The notes under the pieces: generated by a model
Seen by the model: only the letters and a program-made list of their open reading frames with translations
Told to the model about the DNA's origin: nothing
Databases searched by the model: none
Program-made: the position numbers and the translations under genes
Source of the DNA: Alphaproteobacteria bacterium
GTDB taxonomy: Bacteria > Pseudomonadota > Alphaproteobacteria > CAAGCB01 > CAG-977
DNA: 64,000 nucleotides
Direction of reading: 5' to 3'
Assembly: GCA_900768875.1 (NCBI GenBank)
Contig: CAAGEP010000003.1
Coordinates: 248,001 to 312,000, forward strand
Part shown: one piece after another, positions 1 through 8,607 of the stretch
Layout: the number at the start of each line of letters is the position of its first letter
Position numbering within the stretch: the stretch's first letter is position 1

Positions 1-1236
1 TCTTTGACGCAAAAGATTATGTATTTGGAAGACGGCGACTGGGTCGTTTTGACGCACTCGTCCGCCACGGTCTATGACGAAAACGGCAAGGAAGCGGAAC
101 GTCCCGTCGAACAATCTTCGACATCTGGCGCGATGATTGGCAAAGGCGGCTACCGTCACTTTATGCTTAAAGAAATCTATGAGCAGCCGCAAGTCATCGG
201 CGATACGCTGAACACGATGATCAATCAGGATATGGATACCATCACGTTGCCGAACGTGCCGTTCGATTTAAAGGAAATGACCCGTTTGACGATTGTTGCG
301 TGCGGCACGTCGTATTACGCGGGCTTGGTCGGCAAATACTGGATTGAATCGATTGCGCGCGTTCCCGTCGACATCGACGTCGCGTCCGAATTCCGCTATC
401 GCCGTCCCGTTATGGAAAAAGGCGGCGTCGCGCTGTTCATTTCCCAATCGGGCGAAACGGCGGACACGTTGGCGGCTTTGCGCTATTGCAAAGAGCAGGG
501 GCAGAAAATCGTTTCCATCGTCAACGTTTCCGCCAGCACCATGGCGCGCGAATCCGATTGCGTGCTGAAAACCTTGGCGGGTCCCGAAATCGGCGTCGCG
601 TCCACAAAAGCGTTCACGACTCAACTGACGCTGCTGGCGTGCTTTGCGATTGCCTTGGGGCGGGCGAAAGGCGCGCTGTCCCGATCGGAGGAAAGCCGCC
701 TGTCCCGCGCTTTGGTCGAAGTGCCGTCCCGCGCCGCCGAAGTGCTGAACAATGACAAAGCGATTGAAAAAATCGCGCAAAATCTGATGGTTCCCGCACA
801 CGACGTTTTGTATTTGGGGCGCGGCAGCAGCTATCCGATTGCTTTGGAAGGCGCGCTGAAGCTCAAAGAAATCTCGTACATTCACGCCGAAGGATACGCC
901 GCGGGCGAAATGAAGCACGGACCGATTGCCTTGATTGACGAAGGCGTGCCCGTCGTGGTTGTCGCGCCGACGGACGAACTGTTCGACAAAACGATTTCCA
1001 ATATGCAGGAAGTCTTGGCACGCGGCGGAAAGGTCGTTTTCTTTGGCGACAAAGACGGCGTCGGCACGGTCAAAGACCGTTCCGCGGCGGCGATTGTCTT
1101 GCCGACGGTTGATTCCTTTGTCGCGCCGATTTTGTACGCCATTCCCGTTCAGCTGCTGGCTTATCATACGGCGGTTGCCAAAGGAACGGATGTCGACCAG
1201 CCCCGCAATCTGGCCAAAAGCGTGACCGTTGAATAA
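1..1236 (+). CDS. glmS: Glutamine-fructose-6-phosphate aminotransferase, 5' end cut by window
   Basis: Converts fructose-6-phosphate plus glutamine to glucosamine-6-phosphate, the first committed step to UDP-GlcNAc for peptidoglycan and lipid A. The frame is open from base 1 with no start, so about 411 residues remain of a protein usually near 607; nearly all of the N-terminal glutaminase domain lies outside. Two SIS sugar-phosphate domains are complete: the first carries VACGTSYYAG and SQSGETADT, the second GRGSSYPIALEGALKLKE. The C-terminus DQPRNLAKSVTVE is the family's conserved catalytic tail. The next gene starts 9 bp downstream, suggesting one transcript. Confidence 0.97.
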   Translation, partial: SLTQKIMYLEDGDWVVLTHSSATVYDENGKEAERPVEQSSTSGAMIGKGGYRHFMLKEIYEQPQVIGDTLNTMINQDMDTITLPNVPFDLKEMTRLTIVACGTSYYAGLVGKYWIESIARVPVDIDVASEFRYRRPVMEKGGVALFISQSGETADTLAALRYCKEQGQKIVSIVNVSASTMARESDCVLKTLAGPEIGVASTKAFTTQLTLLACFAIALGRAKGALSRSEESRLSRALVEVPSRAAEVLNNDKAIEKIAQNLMVPAHDVLYLGRGSSYPIALEGALKLKEISYIHAEGYAAGEMKHGPIALIDEGVPVVVVAPTDELFDKTISNMQEVLARGGKVVFFGDKDGVGTVKDRSAAAIVLPTVDSFVAPILYAIPVQLLAYHTAVAKGTDVDQPRNLAKSVTVE

Positions 1237-1245
1237 GGATTCGGA

Positions 1246-1815
1246 ATGAAGGAAAAAATCTGCAGAATTGCACGGAATTTCAGAAAAAGCGCGAAGCATT
1301 CCTTTGCGCTCTGGTTGCCCGCCGCGGTTTTGCTGGTTTTTGCGGTTGTTTTGGCGTTTTTTGTTTCAACGTCCAAAGACGGCTCTTTCAAAGGATGCGG
1401 GGCGCAGTTGTTTGTTTGCATGGGCGACGAAATCGAAGCGGATTTGTCTTTGCGAAAAATGACGCGGATGACATCGTGCGCATATCGAACGGTATGGTGC
1501 GACGCGCGTGTCGTTTGGGGAAAAGTGTCGGGCGAAGAATTCTTGCCGCCCGATTTGTCGCCTGCGGTTGCTTTGCCGCCGATTGACGAAAAAGCGGATA
1601 AAGAGCTGTTTGACAAGCTGACTCGGCAGGAATATCTGGACGAGCAGTTTAAAAAATTCGACAATTTGCCGCCGTCCGAAGTTTTTCCCGAAGACGTCAA
1701 AGCGTTGATGGATCAAGCGCGTCAGGAACGGCTGAAGCTGGAAAAAGAGATTGAAGAACAAAACAAAGCTCTGTTGGAACAACTGGAAAATAAATCTGGT
1801 CAAAACGCGCAATAA
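1246..1815 (+). CDS. Hypothetical single-pass membrane protein
   Basis: 189 residues, not recognised. A basic N-terminus is followed by one hydrophobic segment at about residues 20-40 (ALWLPAAVLLVFAVVLAFF). The rest is predicted to lie outside the cytoplasm; it has four cysteines in its first third (GCGAQLFVCMG, SCAYRTVWCDA) that could form disulfides, and an acidic, coiled-coil-prone C-terminal stretch from about residue 150. The ATG is preceded by AAGGA, 9 bp after the glmS stop, so it is probably cotranscribed with glmS. No catalytic motif is visible and no function is proposed. Confidence 0.75.
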   Translation: MKEKICRIARNFRKSAKHSFALWLPAAVLLVFAVVLAFFVSTSKDGSFKGCGAQLFVCMGDEIEADLSLRKMTRMTSCAYRTVWCDARVVWGKVSGEEFLPPDLSPAVALPPIDEKADKELFDKLTRQEYLDEQFKKFDNLPPSEVFPEDVKALMDQARQERLKLEKEIEEQNKALLEQLENKSGQNAQ

Positions 1816-1862
1816 AGTTTATAAAACTTTTAAAAGTCTTATACGGTTCACGAGGAATCACA

Positions 1863-3209
1863 ATGGAAGAATGGCTGCCCGACAGCTGGCGTTCAAAGCC
1901 CGCGGCGCATTTGCCCGAATATGACGACATCGCTGTGTTAAAGTGTGTCGAACGGAAGCTGCACAAATATCCGCCTTTGGTTTTCGCTGAAGAATCCATG
2001 CGGCTGAAAAAATCGCTGGGCGAAGTCGCCAATGGCAAAGCTTTTTTGTTGCAAGGCGGCGACTGTGCCGAAAGTTTCGAGGATTTCGGCGCCAACAATA
2101 TCCGCGATATGTTCCGCATTTTACTGCAAATGGCGGTCGTTTTGATGTACGGCGCGGCGCGTCCCGTCGTCAAAGTCGGACGTATGGCGGGGCAGTTCGC
2201 CAAACCGCGATCCTCCGCCTTTGAAACAATCAACGGCGTTACTTTGCCGTCGTACAAAGGCGACAACATCAACGGCATCGAATTTACGCCCGAAGCTCGC
2301 GCCGCCCAGCCCGAACGGATGTTGCAGGCGTACCACCACGCGTCGGCGACGCTGAACTTGCTGCGCGCGTTTTCTCAGGGCGGTTTTGCCGATTTGAACA
2401 AAGTGCAGGAATGGAATCTGGGGTTTGTCGAAAACTCTTTGCAAGGCGAGCGTTATCGCCGCTTTTCCGAACGCATCAGCGAAACGTTGGATTTTATGAC
2501 CGCGTGCGGCATTTCTGCGGCAACCGTTCCTTTGGTGCGGGAAACCCCCTTTTACACGTCGCATGAAGCGTTGCTGCTTCCGTTTGAGGAGGCGCTGACC
2601 CGCGTCGATTCGTCAACGGGCGACTGGTACGACTGTTCGGCGCACATGCTTTGGATTGGGGAACGCACCCGCGACCCGAAAGGCGCGCATGTCGAATTTG
2701 CGCGCGGCGTGTCCAATCCGCTGGGGGTCAAGGTCGGCCCCAATGTTCAAACCGACGATTTGCTGCGGCTGTGCGATATTTTAAATCCGCTGAACGAAGC
2801 GGGCAGGCTGACTCTGATTATCCGTATGGGACGGCATAAAGTCGCGGAAAAGCTTCCGTCCCTTATCCGCGCGGTTGAACGCGAAGGGTATCAGGTCGTT
2901 TGGTCGTGCGATCCGATGCACGCCAATACGCAAGTCGCTTCCAACGGCTATAAGACACGCGATTTCAACGCGATTTTGGAGGAAGTGAAGAACTTTTTCG
3001 CCGTCCACAAAGCCGAAGGCACTTACGCGGGCGGTCTGCATTTCGAAATGACGGGACAGGACGTGACGGAATGTGTCGGCGGCGCGCAGGCGATTACCGA
3101 AGAAACGCTTGGTCAGCGTTACAACACGCTTTGCGATCCGCGGCTGAATGCCAATCAATCGCTGGAATTGGCGTTTCTGGTCGCCGAAATGCTGAAAAAC
3201 AAAGTCTAA
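1863..3209 (+). CDS. aroG: Class II 3-deoxy-7-phosphoheptulonate (DAHP) synthase
   Basis: Condenses phosphoenolpyruvate with erythrose-4-phosphate, the entry step of the shikimate pathway in the cytoplasm. The 448 residues match the plant/Mycobacterium-type class II family: LQGGDCAESF holds the metal-ligand cysteine (Cys68), KVGRMAGQFAKPRSS is the substrate-binding signature, and a metal-ligand histidine lies in GGLHFEMTGQDVTEC near residue 380, followed by CDPRLN. The start has GAGGA upstream. The symbol follows the mycobacterial class II gene; proteobacterial naming varies. The stop overlaps the stop of the convergent glycosyltransferase gene by 4 bp. Confidence 0.95.
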   Translation: MEEWLPDSWRSKPAAHLPEYDDIAVLKCVERKLHKYPPLVFAEESMRLKKSLGEVANGKAFLLQGGDCAESFEDFGANNIRDMFRILLQMAVVLMYGAARPVVKVGRMAGQFAKPRSSAFETINGVTLPSYKGDNINGIEFTPEARAAQPERMLQAYHHASATLNLLRAFSQGGFADLNKVQEWNLGFVENSLQGERYRRFSERISETLDFMTACGISAATVPLVRETPFYTSHEALLLPFEEALTRVDSSTGDWYDCSAHMLWIGERTRDPKGAHVEFARGVSNPLGVKVGPNVQTDDLLRLCDILNPLNEAGRLTLIIRMGRHKVAEKLPSLIRAVEREGYQVVWSCDPMHANTQVASNGYKTRDFNAILEEVKNFFAVHKAEGTYAGGLHFEMTGQDVTECVGGAQAITEETLGQRYNTLCDPRLNANQSLELAFLVAEMLKNKV

Positions 3210-5059
3210 GGCTTCTGTTTCGGATTGCGCAAAACGGGATTGCGTTTGAATTCAGCCAATTTTCCTTGATAGTGCCACAGCTTTTCGCACCCCGTAATCA
3301 CGCCGTCCGTCAGCGGAAAAGGAGCGGGGACATATTGCACGTCGGGGGTGTTGTCAAACGGCGTAATCAGTAACGTGTTGCCGCCGAAACAATCTGCGTA
3401 TCCTGCGGGAACGTTTCTTTCATGTCCCAACAGCCGTCTGGACGCGTATTTGAAATCGGCTTTCGATCCGAACAAATCGTTTTGCCCCGATGTGTCCAGA
3501 ATATAAACATAGGGGAACGTCCATGCGATTTGTCCCGCGAAATCCCACGCCATCAGCCGCCTGTATTCCGGTTTCAGAAGCTTGCCTTCTTCGCGGGTCG
3601 GCAGACTGTTTTTCAGCCCGTTGAAAAATGCCTGATGTTCTTTGTGCCGCAAAGCCGCACCTTGATAAATCAATCGCTTCTGAGCCTGATTCCAGTAATC
3701 CGCGAAAAAGGTGTAGAAATGACGATGCTCGGGCTGCAGGGGCTTGTATAAAAACGCCGTTTGCCTGCGTGACGTCAAATCGCGCGTCAGTCTGCTTTGC
3801 GCCAAAGGAATAGCGGATGCCAAAAGCAAATAAACTCCAACAATGACGGCAATCGTTCGCATGTTTTTGGTAATGTTGCCCGTCAGTATCCTGAACGCGC
3901 CGATGGCAATCAGCGGAATCAGAAACGATAATGGACGGTATTCCAAAACATCCGCGCCCATCAACACCGTATATGTTCCGACGTAAATGACGAAAAAACA
4001 ACAGAGCAAAACGGGAAAAAACAAATCCGCCGTTTTATGGCGCAAGACTTTGAAGCCGGCCCAGACAGCGGCGAAAAACAACCAGAACCACAGGGCGTAT
4101 TCAACAACGAAACTGCCGATATAGTCCAATCCGAACGGCATAAAATCCTTGTGAAAAGCCGTGAAGCTCAGCGGAATCGCGGAGCCGTATTTTTTTTCGG
4201 CGTATTCGACGTAAAATCGGGGCGTTGCCAAAATCGCCAGCGCAAGCAAAGTCCGCATTTTGGACTCTTTGAACGAAAATAGAGCGATAATCAGCGCGAA
4301 CGGCAGAAACAGCGCACCGTCCCACCGCGTCAAAGCCAGCAGTACGGCAATCACCGCCTGTCCGACGGGATGCTTTGCTTTGTCCGTCACGGCAAAAGTC
4401 CACCACAGTACCAAAAAATTGAACAGAGCCGTTTCCGTTCCCGACCAGAAAAACATTAAAAATGTTTTGTTCGTCAACAAAATCAAACAATACAGCAAAA
4501 ACAGAAACAGACTTTTAGCCTGCAGGTTTGAAAACATGGGCATGCGCCGCAGAAACAAAAAACCGAAAGCGACGCATCCCATGGAAAAAGCAAAGCTTAG
4601 CAAATCGGCGGAAAGCGGCGGCTGTATGCCGAAAAACCACAAAGCGCGCAGACATATCAGCCATATAAAGCCGGAATACCCGTTGACAGGTTCAAACGGC
4701 GGCGGATTCCAGACAAAACCGTGCCCGTCAACGGCTTGCGCCACATAACGAAACGACACAAAGCCGTCGTTTGCGATAAAATACAGCGGTTTTGCCGCCA
4801 GACCGAAAAGGACGGACAGCAAAACAAACAGTAAAAACAAACGCAGACGCCCGTTTTTTGCTTGAGATGTCCACAATAAAAGCGTCGCCGGCGTTTGACG
4901 CAGAAAATCTTTTGCGGCGGGCAAACATTCGCGAACGTTCGGGCGGATTGAAAAGTGCCGCAACCGTTCAGCGAAACAGGTGGCTTTTGTTTTCAGCGCG
5001 ACCCATCTGCTCAGAGCGCCGATTTTCAAACGCCAAAGAAAGTCGCGGATATGTATCAT
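3206..5059 (-). CDS. GT-C type polytopic membrane glycosyltransferase
   Basis: 617 residues. After about 70 mostly polar residues come many hydrophobic segments up to roughly residue 415, then a soluble C-terminal domain of about 200 residues. The stretch ANDGFVSFRYVAQAVDGHGF followed by NPP and VNGYSGFIW (about residues 96-133) resembles the first extracytoplasmic loop of GT-C enzymes such as AftB (pattern DDAYxSFRYAxNLxxGxG...VEGYSNxLW), where an acidic residue is catalytic. Such enzymes move sugars from polyprenyl-phosphate donors onto envelope acceptors; substrate here is unknown. Its ATG overlaps the TGA of the upstream gene (ATGA), so the pair is translationally coupled. Confidence 0.75.
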   Translation of the reverse strand: MIHIRDFLWRLKIGALSRWVALKTKATCFAERLRHFSIRPNVRECLPAAKDFLRQTPATLLLWTSQAKNGRLRLFLLFVLLSVLFGLAAKPLYFIANDGFVSFRYVAQAVDGHGFVWNPPPFEPVNGYSGFIWLICLRALWFFGIQPPLSADLLSFAFSMGCVAFGFLFLRRMPMFSNLQAKSLFLFLLYCLILLTNKTFLMFFWSGTETALFNFLVLWWTFAVTDKAKHPVGQAVIAVLLALTRWDGALFLPFALIIALFSFKESKMRTLLALAILATPRFYVEYAEKKYGSAIPLSFTAFHKDFMPFGLDYIGSFVVEYALWFWLFFAAVWAGFKVLRHKTADLFFPVLLCCFFVIYVGTYTVLMGADVLEYRPLSFLIPLIAIGAFRILTGNITKNMRTIAVIVGVYLLLASAIPLAQSRLTRDLTSRRQTAFLYKPLQPEHRHFYTFFADYWNQAQKRLIYQGAALRHKEHQAFFNGLKNSLPTREEGKLLKPEYRRLMAWDFAGQIAWTFPYVYILDTSGQNDLFGSKADFKYASRRLLGHERNVPAGYADCFGGNTLLITPFDNTPDVQYVPAPFPLTDGVITGCEKLWHYQGKLAEFKRNPVLRNPKQKP

Positions 5060-6015
5060 TTTTTCAACAGTTCCTTACTGTCGGACAAATCCAGCATGTC
5101 AATCAGCAGATCCCACGAAACCAAACAATCGGCATCCCGTCCGCAACGGTACAGCAAAAAAGCGGATACAGGTTCGACAAAAGACAGTTTTTCCTGCGTC
5201 GTTTCCTGTTCGTCGACAATCGGCTTCAAGTACATGAACAGCGTGCTGGCCGCATCGTTTGGCGTTTCTTTTATTAAATTCGCATCATAAGACGGGGTCA
5301 GTTTTGCGCGTTTGAATGTTGTAAAAGGCAGTAATTCGACCAGGACTTGATTTTCAAACGTTTTAAACGGAACGCCCGTCAACGCTTCGACGGCTTCGGG
5401 GGAATCCGCCTGAGCCCACTGCAGGATAAACGACCGGATGAACGGACGCAGTTTAGGCAGTTGCTCAAAAGTATAGACGTCCGCCTTCAGTAAAGTGTCT
5501 TTCAAAGACGGGTTCGAGGCAATCGCCGTCAGCAAATCGGGAACTTTTCCATAGCCGCGCAAATTGAACCTGTTTTGATGCGGCTGAGGGGCGGCGGGTT
5601 GAATCTGTGCGGCTTTGTTCGCGGAATCGGCAGAGGGCTGCTCAGCGGGAATCACGCGCTTTTGTGCAAAGTTGACGGGTTCTTTTACAACAGGGGCCGA
5701 AACCGCGGATGCGGGGGCGGCCGGCTTGTCGTCCTCCGTTATTTTGGAAACAACCGATTCGACGCGGTGTTTGGCTTGTTCGACAAAGGGGGACAGCTGC
5801 TTGATCTTGTCCAACGCCGGCGCGGGGATTTTTTCGGGAGCAAACAGAAATATTGCCGCGCTTCCCAACAAAGCCAGCGAAACAATGATTTTCAACGCGC
5901 CGAAAAACAAACGTTTGGAACGCGCGGAATCTTCGGCGTCCGCAACATCGTCATTGTTGCCGCTTTCGATTTCGTCATCTAAATCGTCGGCATCCCAATC
6001 ATCGTTTTTAGCCAT
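5056..6015 (-). CDS. Unknown anchored protein with acidic N-terminus
   Basis: 319 residues, family not recognised. An Asp/Glu-rich cytoplasmic N-terminus (WDADDLDDEIESGNNDD) precedes one transmembrane segment at about residues 42-60, then an Ala/Pro-rich linker of about 100 residues and a C-terminal domain from about residue 150. The domain has no enzymatic motif I can name; it holds two late cysteines (YRCGRDADCLVSW). The layout of acidic tail, single helix, flexible linker and periplasmic domain is common in scaffold or regulatory envelope proteins. It is first in a two-gene minus-strand unit with the GT-C enzyme, overlapping it by 4 bp. A role beside that enzyme is inference. Confidence 0.75.
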   Translation of the reverse strand: MAKNDDWDADDLDDEIESGNNDDVADAEDSARSKRLFFGALKIIVSLALLGSAAIFLFAPEKIPAPALDKIKQLSPFVEQAKHRVESVVSKITEDDKPAAPASAVSAPVVKEPVNFAQKRVIPAEQPSADSANKAAQIQPAAPQPHQNRFNLRGYGKVPDLLTAIASNPSLKDTLLKADVYTFEQLPKLRPFIRSFILQWAQADSPEAVEALTGVPFKTFENQVLVELLPFTTFKRAKLTPSYDANLIKETPNDAASTLFMYLKPIVDEQETTQEKLSFVEPVSAFLLYRCGRDADCLVSWDLLIDMLDLSDSKELLKK

Positions 6016-6093
6016 TTGTCAAACCTTTCAGCTGAAATTGAATTAATGTAGAGCTTATCGCGTTTTTTATAAAATACAAAATAAAATCCGCAC

Positions 6094-6122
6094 TTGTCGG
6101 AATCGCGCGCCTTTGCTATGCT
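6094..6122 (+). promoter_or_regulatory. Candidate sigma-70 promoter for rbsK
   Basis: TTGTCG, 17 bp, TATGCT. It lies 30 bp before the rbsK start in the 136 bp divergent gap with the minus-strand unit. Seen by eye only. Confidence 0.5.
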
Positions 6123-6151
6123 GAAAAAAACCGGAAAAAGGAGCAGCTTTT

Positions 6152-7054
6152 ATGATAGTCGTGTTCGGATCTTTGAATGTCGATTTCTTTTTGAATGTCC
6201 GGTCGTTTCCAAAACCGGGGGAAACCGTTTTGACCCCTTGCGCGTCTGTTAAAGCGGGCGGAAAGGGGGCTAATCAAGCCGCCGCCGCGGCAAAAGCGGG
6301 CGGTATCGTCAAAATGGTCGGCGCGGTCGGCGCGGACGAAATCGCCAAAGTGCCGCTGACGGCGTTAAAAGCGGTCGGCGTCGATTGTTCTTTTGTGCAA
6401 ACGGCGAAATCCGCGACGGGTATGGCGATGATTATGGTCGACGAAACGGCTGAAAACTCGATTGTCGTGGCAAGCGGCGCAAATATGAATGTCAAAGCTT
6501 CCGCCGTTCCCGATTCTCTGCTGTCTTCCGAAACGGTTGTCGTGATGCAAATGGAAGTTCCGCCCGCCGAAAACTTCCACCTTTTGAAACGCGCGAAAGC
6601 CAAAGGCGCAAAGACGGTTCTGAACGTCGCCCCCGCGCGCGAAGTGCCGTCGGACGCTTTACAAAACGTCGATTACCTGATTGTCAACGAAATCGAAGCC
6701 GAAACGGTGATGGGGCAAGAGGGAAAATCAGCCGAACAAACCGCGCTTGCTTTGGCGGAAAAAACAGGCGGGGCGTGCTTGATTACTTTGGGTAAAAAAG
6801 GGGCTGTCGCCGCCATGGACGGGCAAGTGTTGTCGGTTTCCTCTTTGCCCGTCAAACCTGTGGACACCACGGGGGCGGGCGATGCGTTCGTCGGCATATT
6901 CGCCGCGATGATTGACGCGGGATTGCCGTTTGCGGATGCCGTGCGCCATGCGTGCTGCGGAGCAGGGCTGGCGTGTTTGAAAACGGGCGCGCAGGAAGCT
7001 CAGCCGGCTTTGCGCGAAATCGAAGCCCGATTGAAAGAAATTGAAACAAAATAG
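6152..7054 (+). CDS. rbsK: Ribokinase (PfkB family)
   Basis: Phosphorylates ribose to ribose-5-phosphate with ATP. The 300 residues fit the family length. The N-terminal substrate motif GGKGANQAAAAAKAGG and the C-terminal PfkB signature DTTGAGDAFVGIF, with its catalytic Asp near residue 245, are intact; LNVAPAREVP and NEIEAE are also typical of ribokinases. AAGGAG lies 11 bp before the ATG. No ribose transporter or regulator is nearby, so the true sugar could be another pentose or a nucleoside-derived ribose. It seems to have its own promoter. Confidence 0.88.
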   Translation: MIVVFGSLNVDFFLNVRSFPKPGETVLTPCASVKAGGKGANQAAAAAKAGGIVKMVGAVGADEIAKVPLTALKAVGVDCSFVQTAKSATGMAMIMVDETAENSIVVASGANMNVKASAVPDSLLSSETVVVMQMEVPPAENFHLLKRAKAKGAKTVLNVAPAREVPSDALQNVDYLIVNEIEAETVMGQEGKSAEQTALALAEKTGGACLITLGKKGAVAAMDGQVLSVSSLPVKPVDTTGAGDAFVGIFAAMIDAGLPFADAVRHACCGAGLACLKTGAQEAQPALREIEARLKEIETK

Positions 7055-7123
7055 TTTTTTTATGGAATTCAATCCGAAAGCGCGATAAACTGACCTAAAT
7101 TTACTTATTTTGGAGGAATCCGC

Positions 7124-8602
7124 ATGCTGATTGCGCAAATCAACCCTGTCGCCGGCGATTTGGAAGGAAACTTAAAAAAAATCCATTGGGCGGCGGAACA
7201 GGGTATTCAAAGCAAAGGCGAAACATTGGTTTTGCCCGCATACGCTTTGACGGGCTGGCCTTTGGGGGACTTGGCATATTCCAAATCCTTTATGGCGAAA
7301 GTCCACAAAACACTGGAAAAAGTCTATCATAACGATCGCGAGATTTTGACCGCCATTCCCGACGGGGCGGGCGGCGCGACGCCCGTGCTGGTCAACGCAA
7401 AGGGCGTGCATTACGGGAACCACTTTACCATATCGGGCTTGGCGGTCGCCGTTTCCATCGGCTTTGAACCCGTCAACTGCAACGGTGTGGACAAGCTGAT
7501 TGTGCTGGACGCCCGTCCGTTCAGAAGCGGAACGGTGACGGAAACTTTGGAACACGCGCGCACGTTCGCGTCGCGTATCCGCTTGCCGCTGGTGTACACG
7601 AACCTTGTCGGCGGAAATGACAGCGCGGTTTACGCGGGCGGGTCGTTCATGCTGGATTTGGACGGCGGATTTATCGAGTGTCTGCCGTTATGGAAAGAAG
7701 GCGTCGCAGGCGTGGACGAAGTGTCATGGCCGTGGACGGGCGAACCCGAAAACACTTGGCGTGCTTTGACGATGGGCATCGGCGACTATGTGCGCAAAAA
7801 CGGCTTCAACGGCGTTTTGCTGGGATTGTCGGGCGGGTTTGACAGCGCACTGTGCGCCGCGATTGCCGTGGACGCTTTGGGTGCGGACAAAGTGCGCGCC
7901 GTGATGATGCCGTCCGTCTTTACCGGCGAAGAAAGCTTGAACGACGCGCGCGCCGTTGCCGAATGTCTGGGTATCCGCTACGACATTCTGCCGATTGTCG
8001 ATCCCGTCAAAGCGATGGAGGATGTGCTTGCTCCCGTGTTCGCGGGCAAAGACCGCGATGCGACCGAAGAAAACCTGCAGGCACGCATGCGCGGAACGAT
8101 GCTGATGGCGCTGTCCAACAAATTCGGCGATTTACTGCTTGCCACCTGCAACAAATCCGAAGAAGCCGTCGGTTATTCGACTTTGTACGGCGATATGTGC
8201 GGGGGATTGGCGCCGATAAAGGACTTGTACAAAACGGACGCGTACGCTTTGGCGCGCTGGCGCAACCAAAACCATCCGCGCTGGATTGAAAACGACATCA
8301 AGCGCGTTATGCCCGACAACCTGATTACCAAAGCGCCGACCGCGGAACTGCGTCCGAACCAAAAGGACGAGGATTCTTTGCCGCCGTATCCGACTTTGGA
8401 CGCGATTTTGAAAATGATGATTGAAAACGATGCGGGTGTTGACGAAGTTATATCCGCGGGCTATGACGAATCGACGGTCCGCAAGGTTTGGCAGCTGTTG
8501 CACCGCGCGGAATTCAAGCGCAAACAGGGCGCGCAGGGCATCAGATTGTCCCGCCGTTCTTTTGACGAAGACTGGGATTATCCCATTACCAAGAAGGTTT
8601 GA
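7124..8602 (+). CDS. nadE: NAD+ synthetase with degenerate glutaminase domain
   Basis: Amidates nicotinic acid adenine dinucleotide to NAD+. The C-terminal PP-loop synthetase is intact: LGLSGGFDSALCAA, LLATCNKSEEAVGY, TLYGDMCGG, and AELRPNQKDEDSLPPYPTLD. The N-terminal nitrilase-like glutaminase domain is abnormal: the catalytic Glu position of family motif PELxxTGYP is Ala39 (LPAYALTGWP), the LPNYGVFDE block with the catalytic Lys is absent, and the ICEDxW block with the Cys nucleophile reads AVAVSIGFE. Length is 492 against about 540-550. This suggests an ammonia-dependent enzyme or an ammonia-donating partner. GGAGG precedes the ATG. Confidence 0.93.
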   Translation: MLIAQINPVAGDLEGNLKKIHWAAEQGIQSKGETLVLPAYALTGWPLGDLAYSKSFMAKVHKTLEKVYHNDREILTAIPDGAGGATPVLVNAKGVHYGNHFTISGLAVAVSIGFEPVNCNGVDKLIVLDARPFRSGTVTETLEHARTFASRIRLPLVYTNLVGGNDSAVYAGGSFMLDLDGGFIECLPLWKEGVAGVDEVSWPWTGEPENTWRALTMGIGDYVRKNGFNGVLLGLSGGFDSALCAAIAVDALGADKVRAVMMPSVFTGEESLNDARAVAECLGIRYDILPIVDPVKAMEDVLAPVFAGKDRDATEENLQARMRGTMLMALSNKFGDLLLATCNKSEEAVGYSTLYGDMCGGLAPIKDLYKTDAYALARWRNQNHPRWIENDIKRVMPDNLITKAPTAELRPNQKDEDSLPPYPTLDAILKMMIENDAGVDEVISAGYDESTVRKVWQLLHRAEFKRKQGAQGIRLSRRSFDEDWDYPITKKV

Positions 8603-8607
8603 TTAAA

